From Phaseolus vulgaris (Eukaryota > Streptophyta > Magnoliopsida > Fabales > Fabaceae): a DNA stretch of 64,000 bases. The notes under the pieces were generated by a model that had not been told where the DNA came from, did no database searches, and saw nothing but the letters and a program-made list of their open reading frames with translations. This document shows, in pieces, positions 1 through 12,943 of the stretch; the first letter of the stretch is position 1, and each line of letters starts with the position of its first letter. The translations under genes were made by a program, and so were the position numbers. The stretch is taken from NCBI RefSeq assembly GCF_000499845.2, contig NC_023757.2, positions 43,893,956 to 43,957,955 on the forward strand, written 5' to 3'.

Positions 1-3000
1 GGACCATATATATGTTAATTTTTATCATATCGTATGCCATCTGGAAAATTTTCTGCAGTGGACAAAGTCAATGAGAAAACCAAAGATACTGGAGAATTTT
101 CTGGTTTTGGTGGGTAGGATTGTCAAAACTATGCTGGTTTTATGTTTGACCCATTAAAACTATTGCAGATTCTAAGTATGGGGTCTCTGCATACTCCTAA
201 ATGATTTTATGCACTTTTTGGTTTCCTAAATATAATGCAATGCAAGTTGGGATTCGACTGTTTTGTGATAATGTATAATTAGACCCTAAATGTCTCATTT
301 CAATTTAATTTATTTATTTAAGATAAAAAAATTATTACTTTTTGCTAACACAATCCAGCAATTTGTTTGGATTAATGGATGTCCAAGACTACAGTGTTAG
401 ACATCAAGACATTCAATGTATTTGATTTACGAGTAAAAAAAGTGATTCTTACATAAAATCATTTCATTATTGTTTTTATAAATTTTAAAATAATAAAAGT
501 TGGTTTATGTTTATTAGTAAGGAAAATGTATTAAATAAATAATTGTTTGAAGAAAAATAATATATTTTTATTTTATTTTTATAATACTCTAATAAATATA
601 GAATAAAATTTTATTTTTTTAAAATAATACTTTAATGAAAAAAAAAACTTAAACAAAAACATGCGTAAACTCCTTCTTCATTGTTCGCTGGTAGTCCTTA
701 GTGATAAAATACCATTTTGATTTTTTTTTTAATTATAGTAATATTTATTTTTTTGATAAAAAAATAATTTATTTTCAAAAATACATATTAAAAAGTTTGG
801 TGTCTATTCAATCTCAAAAAAACCAACTTAAAAAACAACCTTTGAATTCACTTATATACCATAAAATAATATTTAATAATTTGAAATGTCTAACAAAAAG
901 TTTAATTAAGGATGATACTAATAAAAAGTAAAATTTGAAAAATATTATTTTACTAAAATTTAATATCTTTTTCGTTCAATGTGTGTATCCCGATATGATA
1001 CATTTGATATATGTTTAAGTCAACTTATTTTATTTATAAAGCATATGGGGAAAATATTTTACTTAGAACAGAAAAGAATAAGTAAATAAAAAATACTTAT
1101 ACGATGATCTTAAAAATATAATAAAGATATTACTATTAAATTTTAATAATGAATGTCTCAATTGTTTTTTTACTTCCGTCCACATCTATTGATGTAATTT
1201 AATATTTTTTTAAAATTTATTTTGATAAGTTAAATAACTTTTTACAATATAATATTTTTTTTTTGTTAATATAGGTCATATTCCAAATATAGATATTTGG
1301 AAAATATTTGTAAAATTGTAGGTTAGAGCAGTGAATGTTGTTTCTTTGTTGATTCTGTGTTTCGAATTAACATTGTGCAAGTACTGAGTTATTCGAGTGC
1401 TTGATTTTGTTATTTGTGGATATTTGGATTTAGATTAATGATGTAAGGATTCTTAGAATTAACGTGTGTTAAAAAATATTCACTATTTAAATAGTTATGT
1501 TAAATCTCAATCGATTTAAAAGATATTTTAAAAATAATTTATATTAAAAAAAATATTATTACCAATTAAAAAAATGAGAACATTTCACATTGATGGACGT
1601 AAAAGCCGTTTTAAAAAAAATAACTTTATAAATCGGTGAGTATCTTATCTTTGATAACGTTACTTCTAAAATTGATTTAAAAACTAAAGTACTAATCATT
1701 TTTATCTCTTTTATATAAGTTTATACAGAAAACGTATTCTTTTAATCCATTTTACTAATAAGTTAACGAACTTTTAACTTACATATGTTACTAATTCTCG
1801 TGATATACTATTTATCTTTTGTTCTCTATTTTTTATAGTTTATTTAAATATAAAATTTGGATATTTTAGTTATTTCAATTGGTAAATTTTTATTAACGTT
1901 AGTAACCGAGACATGAGGTTAACTATTTGAGCTCACACAATTGCCTGAGTTTTAGCTATCGTGATAGATCATTGAGAACCTTTCTCCTTCACTTAATTGA
2001 AGGTTTAATTTTCATTTTTTTTTTTAATTTCATCCGCTTGTTTTTCCTTTTCAGATTGGTGTTTTGAACCTTTGGTTTGCCTAAACTCGATTCAACTTTG
2101 ATTTTAGCTTATTGGTTGTTGGATTTGATGCTTCTTGTTTTAAAGTAGTTTGAATGGCTTTTGAGTAGTTTGACTAATATTTTGTTGATTGACTATTTTT
2201 GTAAGTTGTATAAAGGTTAAATCATCACTTAAGTTATCTATATTTATTTATTCATTATTACTGATAAAAAAACACAATGGTCCAAGCATATAATATATAT
2301 TATCTTTAAATTTTATGTTTACTTATTTGTTATAAATATTAAATAAACTTTATAAAAAAATTAAACATGATATTAAAACTTAGAGTGTTGATATATTAAC
2401 AAATCAAGTATCATATTATAAAAAAAAATGAAATACTCTCTTACTTCAACGAAACAATTTTAAAATTATATTAAAATCACAGTTATAATATGATTGTTTC
2501 AATATTCATTTACCAAATTAATATTTTCTTAAAAATTAATATAAAGGAAAATCCACGCCTTAACGAATCACAACATCTTTAATTATGAAGTTAGTTAGCC
2601 GTTAGTATTTTGTGGCGGTATGTCGATTTAACGATTATATGTGAAATTTTGTTATATTAAGTTTGGCGTCGAATATTAGTCTCTAACATATTTTTATTCT
2701 AAACACGTTCATTCTAACATATTCTACGCTAATGTTATCAGTAGAAATTATAACTAGAGGTATAAAAATTTGTACTCTTAATTTTTTTTTCATATTTCTT
2801 TAGTTTTTAATAAATTTGAGTTAATATTAAAGAATTTATGAAAATTGAATGGATTGAAAAATATAACGCAACTCAAGGAATTAAATTCATCAAATTTATG
2901 TTATATTATTGTTCAATTTTTTCAAGTGGAACTTCTATATTCTATTCACATATGATTCACGAACCTTATCTCCACTCATATAGTTCTGTTCACATTTAAA

Positions 3001-6000
3001 TTATCAACATTTTAGTTATATCGTTTTTCATATTCTAAATATATATATATATATATATGTTGACTTGATTAGTACCCTTTAGCGGTATGTGGTCACCATG
3101 TATAGCTATTTTGATGTTGTTTGTGAGAAAAAGTACTTAAGTTAAAGCAATCACAAAATTAATTAAAGGAAGTTGAGGTAGTCCTCTAATTTTGGTTTCA
3201 TACATAATTTTTGCTTATTCTTCTACAGCCTCTGTAACTAATGCAGTTCTTGATTAACTATTTGTATATCCTAAATTAAGGTTAAACTCAAAACTTGTTA
3301 CTGAAAACGAATTCAATTTTACAATCGAGTAATATGCAACATATAGTGTGTGCATTATTTTGCATCAAATTCAGTGGCAAGTGCTCCATGACTCCATAAA
3401 AATAATTAATGAAGACTTTTGTGGTTGACCTGAACAATCTAATCAGACTGAACTTTGTGTTTATGCGTGATGCGAGTTAAAAAAAAGGAAAGTCTTTCAA
3501 CCTAGACTTTCATTAGGATCCAAAATTTATAGGTCCACTATTTGTGGACGTGACCAATCTGAGACATATTAGCAGCTCTTTTACTAGGTCAATTTTTTTT
3601 TTCTGCATATATTTATATATTTTATCTGGAAGCAATAGAAAACATGTCCCTGTGCACTACAATCTAATGTACTCTAGAAAACTATGACCCTTCTTAAGGA
3701 ATAGAGAAATGTATAGAATTTGTAGGAAACCTTTCCACATTTTTTTCGTTTGGCTTTCTGAAGGTCTACTTGGAAATGGGAAATGAAAATGTTGAATATG
3801 GGAAATGAAAATGTTGAATAATAGGGAAGAAAAACAGATATAGGTTTTACTCCACAATAGTATGCTCCTCCACTGCCATTCGATTGGTATATAATTTTCA
3901 AAAAAATGTAACGCGATATGATCGGTTTTATCGAACTTTTGTTAAAAGAAATGAAGAACAAAAAATCTTGTTGGACATATTAATGATCATTCGACTTCTG
4001 TAATTTTGTAATCATATCAGTTGATTGCTTTCTGTAACTTTTTTTTTGTCGGTAATAAATTGCAATGGGTGAGACTCAAACTCTACTCTCTTTTGTGTCC
4101 AAAGATGTTTGTAGCTCAACTTTTAAGGGACATTTGAATAATGTTTTTGCGTTTTTAACATGTTTGTATTAATTTTCTTATTTAATTAAATGTGTTTTAT
4201 CTTAATCAACATGGATCTTCAACACATCCCTTACGTCAAGGTTTTACAATTTGTGCATATGACTATATATTTATAAGTGATTTGATAGTGATATCTAATA
4301 AACTCTCCCTATGTACCATATTAAGATTTATACCACTTATATATTATATATTATATGAAATGTCATTTTTTAACATGAGATATTCAATTCGTAAAAAAAT
4401 AAGGTGAAAATGTTTGTCATGTTGTTTTGTCCAATATTTATTTATTTTTCCAATGCTAAATAATTATTTTTGAGAGGTTGTAACCATTTTAATATGAACA
4501 CTTTCACATAATATTGCTAATCTGGGAAATATAGCCCTTGATATCTACTATTATATATGGTAAGTAGTTTCAATACTAAGAAACGTGTGCCTCTAGAAAA
4601 TACACTTTTAAGTTATTTGTTTGAGTTGAAAACATACAAGCAACATTTTCAAATGTTCACATTATTAAGTTTAGCCTAACTAAAGCTTATTATTTATCAA
4701 ATAAGTTAAGATTTATTCAATGAAAAGATTAAACTAGTCAATAATATAAAAACTGGGCTTTTTTAATCATTAAAACTAGAATTGACCAGATTTATCTAAC
4801 TAAATAATAGTTAGTATTGAATTTTAAGTTATTTATATTGTTGTTTTATTATATATTTTTATTTTTATTCCTAAGACTTAATGTCTTAACATTATTACAT
4901 GTTAACATATTTAAAGTTTTATATTATCCTATGCATCACAACTTTTTCTTTATAAATGCAAACTTTATGAAGCTTATATAAACCTATCATTAAGCACATT
5001 ATTTTTTGGTGTATTCAAGAAAACTCGCATACCAATCTTAGAAAAAATTGACTAACTATTGATTGACTCTTATGTAATATAGCATAATGTGATAGGAATA
5101 ATGTAATTGTGTGCGGGAAAAAAATGTAACGATGCTTCACTTTTAGCTACTCAAGATAATCTTATAGTTACAGGCATTAATTACAAAGGTAAATTTGAAT
5201 CATGTGTGACAAGAACATGAAAATTTCTAATAATCTATTTTTCACATGTTCTCTGACATGTACGGTCTGGAGTAAGGTAGCTAATTGATTTGATCTGATT
5301 TTAATGAATCACAGTAACAATAAACAAATATTTTCTGGGATTAAATTAATAGGTTTTAATAAAAAAATTAAATTCTGAAAATTGTCTGGATTGCAACAGT
5401 GTGGAATATCTAATATAATTTTTAATAATTATATGTTAGATTGTGAGCAAATCTTTCATAATGATTCAGATAAAAATATAAATATTGATACATATTCAAT
5501 GTTTTTATTCTCTTATTTTCACTGTGCTGTGTCCCTTTACATATATTCAACTTGTATGAACTCATTAAATAAGTGAAATCTATGAAATCAATAATTACAA
5601 ATCATACACATAAGGAAGTTACTTAAACTTCTACATATTAAATAGGCTACTAACAGTAATTAATTTTCTTTGTTTTTCACTTTTTATATACTGGGATATC
5701 TTCTGTTGTGCATGCACTTTTTTCTCTTTTCTGAGTATAAAATGTCAACGAACCTTTAAGGTGGCAATAGATTATTTTCCAAAGCAATATTAATGCAGAG
5801 CAATCATCCAACTATTGCTTGTTGTTTTTCTACCTGTAATCCATGTTTTGGTCTAACTAGAGACAAAATCAACACACACTAAATTCCATTCAGATTCGGC
5901 ACGACCAGGTCTTCAATTCATGTTGCAATCTGGCTTCGTTTCAGTGCCTCAGATCCAATTTTCTCTAACCTATACTATTCTAAAAGTAAATTATTAAAAT

Positions 6001-6286
6001 AGTCTTTCAAATTGTATAAGTTGAACGTTTTAGCTTTTAACACTTTAAAAACCTTTTTTTAATTGTATTTAATTACTTAAAAAGTGTTTTAGTTTTTTTG
6101 GCTATCATTAAAAATAAAGTTAATAGCGTTGTGTATAGTCCTTTAAAAATGGTTGTTCTAAACTTAAGTCGTGACTAAAACTTTTTGCATAACATCACTA
6201 GCTCAAAGCTCGAGATGATTTTTAAAGTTTGAATTTTTCAGCGATATATTTGAAAATACAGCTAACAACCTTATCAGCACTGCCAT
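1..6286. other. AT-rich spacer without recognisable gene
   Basis: I see no coding sequence. Short AT-rich open frames (for example 701-931, 3674-3961, 4192-4407, 5382-5576) have no family resemblance and low-complexity composition. An AT dinucleotide run is at about 3039-3058. The first ~180 bases are less AT-rich and could be the edge of a transcribed region outside the window. Confidence 0.6.
3771..3822. repeat. Two-copy 23-bp tandem duplication
   Basis: ATGGGAAATGAAAATGTTGA occurs twice in tandem. It lies inside a minus-strand open frame that I do not consider a gene. Confidence 0.85.
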
Positions 6287-6418
6287 AGAAATATATTTTC
6301 CTTTCTAGAAATTGAACGTTCTTTCTTCGTAACATTACAAGGATAAAGAGAAATATATTTTTCTTTTTCTTTCTAGAAATTGAACGTTCTTTTTTCGTAA
6401 CATTACAAGGATAAAGAG
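6287..6418. repeat. Two-copy ~65-bp tandem duplication
   Basis: AAATATATTTT, CTTTCTAGAAATTGAACG, TTCTTTCTTCGTAACATTAC and AAGGATAAAGAG occur twice in direct succession with few changes. Confidence 0.9.
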
Positions 6419-6561
6419 TTTTTTTAGAAGGAGTTTATTTTTATATTATTTAGATTAAAACTTTTATTAAGTTGGTTTTCAATTTTTCCGTTAAACTGTA
6501 TTTAGGGAACATGTTTTTTTAGATTTTTTAAATTTCAGAAAAAGCCTTTCAAAATCCAAGT

Positions 6562-6676
6562 TAAATATCATAGGTTTAAGAACTTCCGTAAAATATCATA
6601 AGTTTCAAAACCTTCGTAAAATACAATGAATTTGAGAATCTCTGTAAAATACCATGAGTTTCAAAATTTTCATGAA
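6562..6676. repeat. Four-copy 28-bp minisatellite
   Basis: The unit AAAATACCATGAGTTTCAAA plus about 8 more bases (ACTTCCGT type) is repeated four times with divergence. Confidence 0.8.
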
Positions 6677-7494
6677 ATGACTTGTTGTTTGAAATAAACA
6701 TTCAACCCCATCTTCCACCATCTCTAATGATCCTCTTAATTTTTCTCTTTTACCTTGGACACAATACTTTTCGGTACAAGCTCAATGGTCGTTGACGACA
6801 GTCTTAGCAAGGAATCACCACACTAAATAAGACACTCTCTTCTTCTTACTTCAATATTGTTTTTTCCATCACCTAACTACCCCAACTTGGGTCACGAGCC
6901 ACTCTAACATAGCTTGACGACAATTGGTGTTTTTTACTCCTTTATATATCCTAAATATTGCATTATCTATTAGATGTGAGTTTCAAAGTCATGTGTGTTC
7001 TTGGCTAAAGATTGCAAGAACATATTGCGAGGAGAAATTAACTTTATTACTTCTCATATTTACGGTGAATTAATTATTAGATGCATTTTAAAATAAATGT
7101 CTTAATTTAAAATATTTCAAAATTATGAGAATTAAATATTAACAACTATAACTAAAACTAAATTTGCACACAAAATATGTATATCAAAAGCTAAAAAAAA
7201 TATGTCAGTGTTTTTTTAAGTATGAGCCCGTAACCAAAAAAACTAGGAATTATATAAATCAACTACCATCAATCATAAAAAAAACATGCAAATATTGTTG
7301 AAATACTTATTATCCAAGGTTATTTTTATGAGTTTTTAAAATAAATTTTTGAAACTTTAGAAAGCTTATTTGTAATGTAAAGTTACACTTTCAAAAATTT
7401 AGAGAATTTAATTATAAAATATATTAAAACTATGTAGTTTTTTATTATTTATTTATAAATAGATTTAATTTTATTTATTTATTGAAGTTTGAAA
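6677..7494. other. Spacer, nothing recognised
   Basis: A less AT-rich stretch at 6700-6920 (C-rich, many CACC/CTTC runs) has no usable reading frame; the rest is AT-rich and may belong to the CACTA-type element that ends at 8004. Confidence 0.5.
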
Positions 7495-8004
7495 AATCTT
7501 GAGTGTTTTATTGAGGTTCTAAAATAAATCTTTGGAATTTAACGAAGGTTAAAAAAAATCTTCATTATTTTGTTGAGATTTTAGAATAAACCTTTAAAAC
7601 TTAACCAAGGTTTAATAGACTTTCGTTAGTTTGTTGATGTTGTAAAATAAACCTTTTGGAACTTATTGAAAGTTAAAAAAAAAATCTGTTATTTTGGTGA
7701 AATTTTAAAATAAACCTTTAGAATTTAACGAAGGTTGAAAAAATAACCGTTATTTTGCTGAGGTTTTAAAATAAACCTTTGAAATTTAACGAATGTTAAT
7801 AAAACCTTTGTTATTTTGCTGAGGTCTTAAAATAAACCTTTGAAATTTAACAAATGTTAAAAAAACTATGTTATTATGCTAAAGTTTTAGAATAACCTCT
7901 GAAACTTAACGAAGGTTAAACAATATCTGTTAATTAAATCAATTCCTATGATTATATTAACTCCGACTAAATAACCTCTGTTAAAATCATTTTTTCTTGT
8001 AGTG
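7495..8004. mobile_element. CACTA-type element end with ~61-bp tandem array
   Basis: About eight diverged units of ~61 bp (core TTTAAAATAAACCTTTGAAA, then TTTAACGAAGGTTAA) fill 7495-7985. The block ends with TTTTTTCTTGTAGTG at 7990-8004, the complement of CACTACAAGAAAA, the terminal motif of plant CACTA elements. Repeated AACGAAGGTT/AACCTCTGTT subterminal motifs are typical of that superfamily, where transposase binds (family knowledge). I did not find the matching left end, so this is one end of a decayed or rearranged element. Confidence 0.7.
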
Positions 8005-8095
8005 TAAGTAATAAGAAGAAACTTTCATAACTAAGAAGAAAATTAGCTTTGATGGTGAATAATTTAGAATTCAATGATACTTTTGAATGACATTT

Positions 8096-8305
8096 TGTTG
8101 GAGATCTCACATCGACTAGAGATTATGACATTTCATTGTATATAAGTGGGTGTTAACCTCACCTCATGAGTCAGTTTTATGGGGTTGAGTTAGGTTTAAA
8201 GTCCACTTCGTAATATGGTATCAAAGTCATTTCGAGCCTATCCTAGCGAGTGTTTGTTGGACTTATCAGACCACCCACTATCGGGCCGTTGAGGGAGGTT
8301 TTGGT
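8096..8305 (+). mobile_element. TRIM-type LTR element, LTR plus primer site
   Basis: An LTR of about 120 bp (8096 to about 8214) starts TGTTGGAGATCTCACATCGA. It is followed by a tRNA-iMet-like primer binding site TGGTATCAAAG (8216-8226) and a short internal piece with a purine-rich GAGGGAGG. The right LTR is missing. There is no coding sequence, as expected for terminal-repeat retrotransposons in miniature. Confidence 0.75.
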
Positions 8306-8319
8306 AGATTTTAAAAAAA

Positions 8320-8550
8320 TTATTAAATAGAAACTAATTTTATAGACAAAAAATAATTAATTATTATATTGACTAAATTAAAAAATTATAAGTATCTAAA
8401 GTAATTTTTATTATTAGTAAATAATTTAAAATTGACATCTTACCAAAGTTTTAACTACCAACTAATTTAGGTACCAACTAATTTAGAATCCAAAATAATT
8501 AGTAACTAAAATATTAGTAATTTAAAAATTATTTATTAATAATCTATTGA
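8320..8550. mobile_element. AT-rich CACTA-like MITE copy
   Basis: Shares TTATTAAATAGAAACTAATT, ATATTGACTAAATTA and TTTTAACTACCAACTAATTT with the copy at 25945-26395. It lies directly after a TRIM element. Confidence 0.6.
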
Positions 8551-8988
8551 AAGTAAGCACACACCATGATGATTGATTAACATACTATATGAATAATTAT
8601 TTTCTAAATTGTATTACCCACTAAATGAACAGGTGAAATAGAGGAGTTAGTTTTTAACTTCTATTATAGCTTCAATTCTTTTATTTTAATTAAATTAAAA
8701 TTTAAGAAATATGTAAAATTAATAAACTCTATATTTTCAGATAACTCTCTCACAAGGATATAAAATCATAATTTTAAACGAAAATATATGAGAACGCGTT
8801 GCTGGTGCTCTCCTTGTATAAAGTTCGGCTGCAAGGGATTGAGCCATTAGACGCCTGGAAATTGGGCAACAATTATAAAGATGGATCCATCAGCATTACA
8901 TGAACGTTTGGGCTCTAGTCAAGTCTACGAATAGTTTGCAAATGTTTGGGGTATAGAGTTTAAATTTTTGAATCAGTGTTACCGCTAT

Positions 8989-9342
8989 GCTGTTTCTTCC
9001 TGTATCTCTACATCTTTTTTCCTGCACCCCTACATTTCTTGAAATATCGAAAATATCCTTTCATAGTTTTGTTGATTCTGAAATAGGGGTTCCATAAACA
9101 AAGAGTGTTTCCAGAATAGAAAATCCGAAAGACAAAAAATTATTTTCGAATATCCTTCTCCAAACACATTTTTTTTATTTACAGATTGGTAAATCCAGAA
9201 TTAATAAATTATATTCTAAAAAATATGTTCCAAAAGTATTTTAGAAAAAATAATCATAAGTCATTTTTAAAAGGGGTAAAATAGTCTTCTTTCAAAATGA
9301 TAGGATGAGTAAGAATTTTGTTAGGATGCATGAAGAAACAAC
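8989..9342. mobile_element. MULE-type MITE, second copy
   Basis: This copy is colinear with the element at 42228-42613 (shared blocks include CACCCCTA, CATAA..AAAG, CCAGAATAG, AAAGTCATTTTTAAAA-like). Its ends GCTGTTTCTTCCTGTATC and GGATGCATGAAGAAACAAC form an imperfect terminal inverted repeat. No clear target duplication is left, so it is probably older or its ends have drifted. Confidence 0.75.
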
Positions 9343-10769
9343 CGTACAATTTTAGTAAAACAATTACAAGTTAACCAATAAGAAATCACTTCAAACTTAT
9401 AAAAAAAAATTAAAAAATATCACAAAAGAATTTTGTTAATTGACGAATTCAAAATATTTCACTATCTCGGGAAGGTCATACATGTTACCTACAATTTCCA
9501 CAGAAATGAAAATTTACCTAAAAGGTATTTTTTTTAAAGTTCAATTGGCTTAAAATAGAGTTTATTTAATACAAAAAATTATACTAAAAATGATTTAATA
9601 TTTTATTCTTATAACTTTCATTAATTTATTCTTTTGTTTTAATTAATTTATAATTTAATAAATATTTCTAGAAATATGAAAGTTAATATATATATATATA
9701 TATATGTATATTCTTTTTTTTAATTTTTTTTATTAAGATTCTTCTTAAAAATTATTTTAATAATTAAATTTTAAGTTGTATTTCTTATAATAACAATTTA
9801 TCATCAATTCCTAATAACAAATTTAAAGGTATGTGATGAGAGGGAAGAAGAAGAGATTACATATTCCGAAAATGCTTAATATGTGTGAAAAATATGCCGA
9901 TAAAAAAAATTATGAAATAATAAAATTGAAAAAGAGATTTCGAATAATAATGACTAAAATAAAAATATGAAAAGTAAACATTTTTATAAAGACTAAATTA
10001 AATTTGAATTTTTTTAGAATTAAATATGTTTAAAACTACCAAGTAACACCTAAACACATGACACAATTGTTAATGTCATGTCAACGACATGTTGGAATCT
10101 ATATAAACTATTTTTTTGACAAACTATTCATTAAAGACATTATTTGACAAATAATTTTTTAATAAATATTATAGTGAGAATGTTACACGATTGAACTGTC
10201 TAAATCCTGAGTTATTTCTCTATTTCTGTCTATATAGAGTTAATTAGAAGAGTGAATATAAAAGCGAGTGACACCACTAACCAGTTATTTGGGAAAAGGA
10301 AATGAAGATGTGACGTTAAGGTCTTCATGAAATTAAAAACTAGCTTTGGTTGCTGCGGCTATCCAGTGTTTCGTGCGCATCAGCTACACCATCCATCTCA
10401 TTTTTATATAAACACCACACAAATTAACATCTCCTGTGTTAGTGAGTTGTCAAGTGAACGTGTCTGCACTTGTCGTTATCATTCTCTGTTTACTGTAAAA
10501 AATTTAATTTCTATTGCCTTTTTCTCCGAAACCTTAACCAATGGAGCCCAGCTATGAGCCACCGTTTTAAAGTACGAACAAAACTAATCAGCACTACTCA
10601 CTCAGTTAGTCCGCGAAATTCCCACGGTTTCACTTTTGTATACTACAATTGTCTGGTTCTACTTCATTCCATTCTTCATGTATTTAAACAAAGCTAGAAT
10701 AGAAACAATGTTAAGTCATGCATGCAAACTGTCTTATTATATATGCACCTTACATATATGGATATGATT
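9343..10769. other. Spacer and distal promoter of the ERF027-like gene
   Basis: AT-rich up to about 10200, with an AT microsatellite near 9688-9706. From about 10250 the composition becomes genic, as expected for promoter DNA; open frames at 10327-10557 and 10470-10697 have no family resemblance. Confidence 0.5.
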
Positions 10770-10875
10770 CTATATATAGGACAATGATAGTTGACCCTAT
10801 AAATTTCTCTCACAAATATACCTACCCCGCTTCTTTTGCCTAGTCTGCATCCTTTTCCTCTCATTACCCCACGTG
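10770..10875 (+). promoter_or_regulatory. Core promoter and 5' leader of the ERF027-like gene
   Basis: A TATA box (TATATATA, 10771-10778) and a second candidate (CTATAAAT, 10797-10804) lie 110-145 bp before the ATG at 10917, a normal plant distance. A W-box core TTGACC is at 10791-10796, and a G-box CACGTG is at 10870-10875, probably within the transcribed leader. These motifs are short and may be chance; W-boxes and G-boxes are known sites for WRKY and for bZIP/bHLH factors. Confidence 0.5.
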
Positions 10876-10916
10876 CCAAAACCCTTTTGCTTTCTTTCCA
10901 AATAACGCCGCCCAAC

Positions 10917-11453
10917 ATGGCTTCATCGTCATCTTCATCAAAGAGACATCCACTGTACCATGGAATCCGTTGCCGCGGAGGAAAATGGGTCACTGAAATC
11001 CGTGAGCCACGAAAAACCAACCGAATATGGTTGGGCACGTTCCTCACGCCGGAGATGGCCGCCGCCGCCTATGACGTGGCGGCGTTGGCCCTGAAAGGCG
11101 GGGAAGCGGTTCTCAACTTCCCGGACTCGATTGGCAGGTATCCAGTGCCCGCGTCCAAATCCCCTGCGGACATCCGCAGCGCAGCCATTGCTGCAGCCGA
11201 ACTCATGAAGCCTGAAGCCAGCCACAACAACGCTAATGCAGTAGCTCAGTCTGATAACACAGAGGGTGATGGTTACTATAATGTTGCTGCTCCTTTGAAT
11301 GAAACTGAGTTTGTCGACGAGGAAGCCATATTCTCCATGCCGAGTTTGTTGATCGACATGGCTGAGGGAATGTTGCTAACCCCTCCCAGAATGAGCTCAC
11401 CCTCTGATTACTGGATCGAGAATTCTGGTGGAGAAAATTTGTGGAACTTTTGA
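10917..11453 (+). CDS. AP2/ERF transcription factor, DREB A-4 type (ERF027-like)
   Basis: This is a nuclear DNA-binding regulator with one AP2 domain, 178 residues and no intron, as is usual for DREB genes. I chose the ATG at 10917, which opens a Met-Ala-Ser-rich leader; an in-frame ATG at 10836 would add 27 residues unlike the family. The AP2 domain spans about residues 14-70, with the WVTEIREP strand, the RIWLGTF block and the [14 protein letters not shown] helix. The C-terminal acidic motif (residues 132-152, [18 protein letters not shown] core) and the final LWNF match what I recall of Arabidopsis ERF025-ERF027, which groups it with DREB A-4. Val and Glu in WVTEI fit DREB-type binding of CCGAC-like sites (family knowledge). 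Oddity: the usual YRG at the domain start reads YHG here (His15). Its target genes and inducing stress cannot be read from the sequence. Overlapping minus-strand reading frames are shadows of its GC-rich codons. Confidence 0.93.
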   Translation: MASSSSSSKRHPLYHGIRCRGGKWVTEIREPRKTNRIWLGTFLTPEMAAAAYDVAALALKGGEAVLNFPDSIGRYPVPASKSPADIRSAAIAAAELMKPEASHNNANAVAQSDNTEGDGYYNVAAPLNETEFVDEEAIFSMPSLLIDMAEGMLLTPPRMSSPSDYWIENSGGENLWNF

Positions 11454-12943
11454 TCCATCCATATATGAAGTAATTAATTAAGTAATATATAATGGAATAG
11501 AATTTGGAAAGTTAATGTAAATTAATTAAGTTGAGAAGAAGCTCGGAAATAACTGGGGTACGTAGGGCTACTTTGTTCTGAGACCATGTGCCTCCGTGTG
11601 TTTTAGTAGCTCTACTATAATTTGTGTGTGTATTTTCATGGTTGTGACTTCTGAGAATTCCTCCTCACTGGCCATGACGCATTCGTATAGGAGGTTTTCT
11701 TTATGTTTTGTTTATTTGAATCAAAGTTTTTGGATATGATGGGAGACATTTGTATCAAACTTTTTCTTTTCTCTTTTTGCCTCTTTTTTAAATAAGTACA
11801 TGATTTTTGTTTGCGTTGTTGTTGTTGAAGAGTACTAAAACTGGAAAAAATAGGGAACATAAAGTAGCAGGTTGGGACATGAATAAGAATATCTCTCCGT
11901 AGCGACGCCAAAGTTTGAAAGCGCGTAGTTGATACGCTGTCGGGAGCAGGAAATGCCGACTCACGTACTATGCAAAAAAATTATTTTATTTTATTTTCCC
12001 ACTTTATCATTTCAGCACTCTTATTTAGAGAGTATTGTTTTGGTCTACTTCAACATTAAAATAAGTTGTATGAGTTGAAAGAAGAAAGGGACAGGAAGAA
12101 AAATAAGTAGATAAAAAAAAAAACAAGTTATTGAAATCAGTGCTTTATTAGTAGAATCAATGGAAACATGCACTCTTACTTTACCTATCAACTTTGTTAA
12201 AAATACGTCTAATTTTCTTGATTGTAGTGAAATGTTCCTTTTCTTAATTACATTTAAATAATTGGGAAAATGCATGGCTTAATAGTATATTTTTTTTAGG
12301 GAAAAACATGGTGTAAATTGCAAATTTAATTTATTCAACATGTTATATAAGGCTTTATTTATGTGAATGAGAAAAAAAACTTTCGTGAAGTTTCTCAATT
12401 CAACTGTAAAACGGTCAAAAGAAAAAAGAAGTCCAAATAAAGAAGTGTTTGTAAAAATAATATAGAAAAAATATAAGATCATTTGCAAGAAATTAGATTT
12501 TGTTAAGAAAAAATGTGTGAATGAAGGTGATTATTGGTATTTGAAATTTGAGATTGTAATTATAATAAAAGGAAAAAGAGTCTTTTCAAAAGAGTGGTGG
12601 TCCCATTAGGAGATAATGTGATGATGTATTAGTTGGTTATTGACTGAACCTTTCCACTGTTTAGTTGTCTGAAATCATGGAGGTGGGTTTCTTTTTTGTT
12701 CTTGTCAAGTAACTGCTACTACATAAACGGTACCTGAAATTTAATAAAATATTCATCATTTAAACCGTGATGTTTCTCACATTATCAAAAGAAAACAGGC
12801 TTACTTTTATATTTTTTTTCTATTTTCTATTACCATATGTAAAACTTCAGAATAGCCCGTGTTCACATTAGATAATAATGAAAAGGTAATGGTGTTTTAA
12901 TAACCAGGAAAAACATACACATTAATACTTCAAAATATTGATA
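11454..12943. other. 3' flank of the ERF027-like gene and spacer
   Basis: The first ~450 bp probably include the 3' untranslated region. The minus-strand frames at 11636-11911, 12045-12275 and 12279-12488 have low-complexity composition and no recognisable motif. Confidence 0.5.

Noticed and set aside
8096..8305. Cassandra-type TRIM (LTR carrying a 5S rRNA-like sequence)
   Set aside because: I looked for 5S rRNA promoter motifs in the LTR copies and saw none; the family is a TRIM but not Cassandra.
10694..11225. Minus-strand frames over the ERF027-like gene
   Set aside because: Shadows of the AP2 gene.
11229..11453. Truncation or frameshift of the ERF027-like gene
   Set aside because: The frame runs without break through the A-4 C-terminal motif to LWNF and a stop, so the gene is complete.
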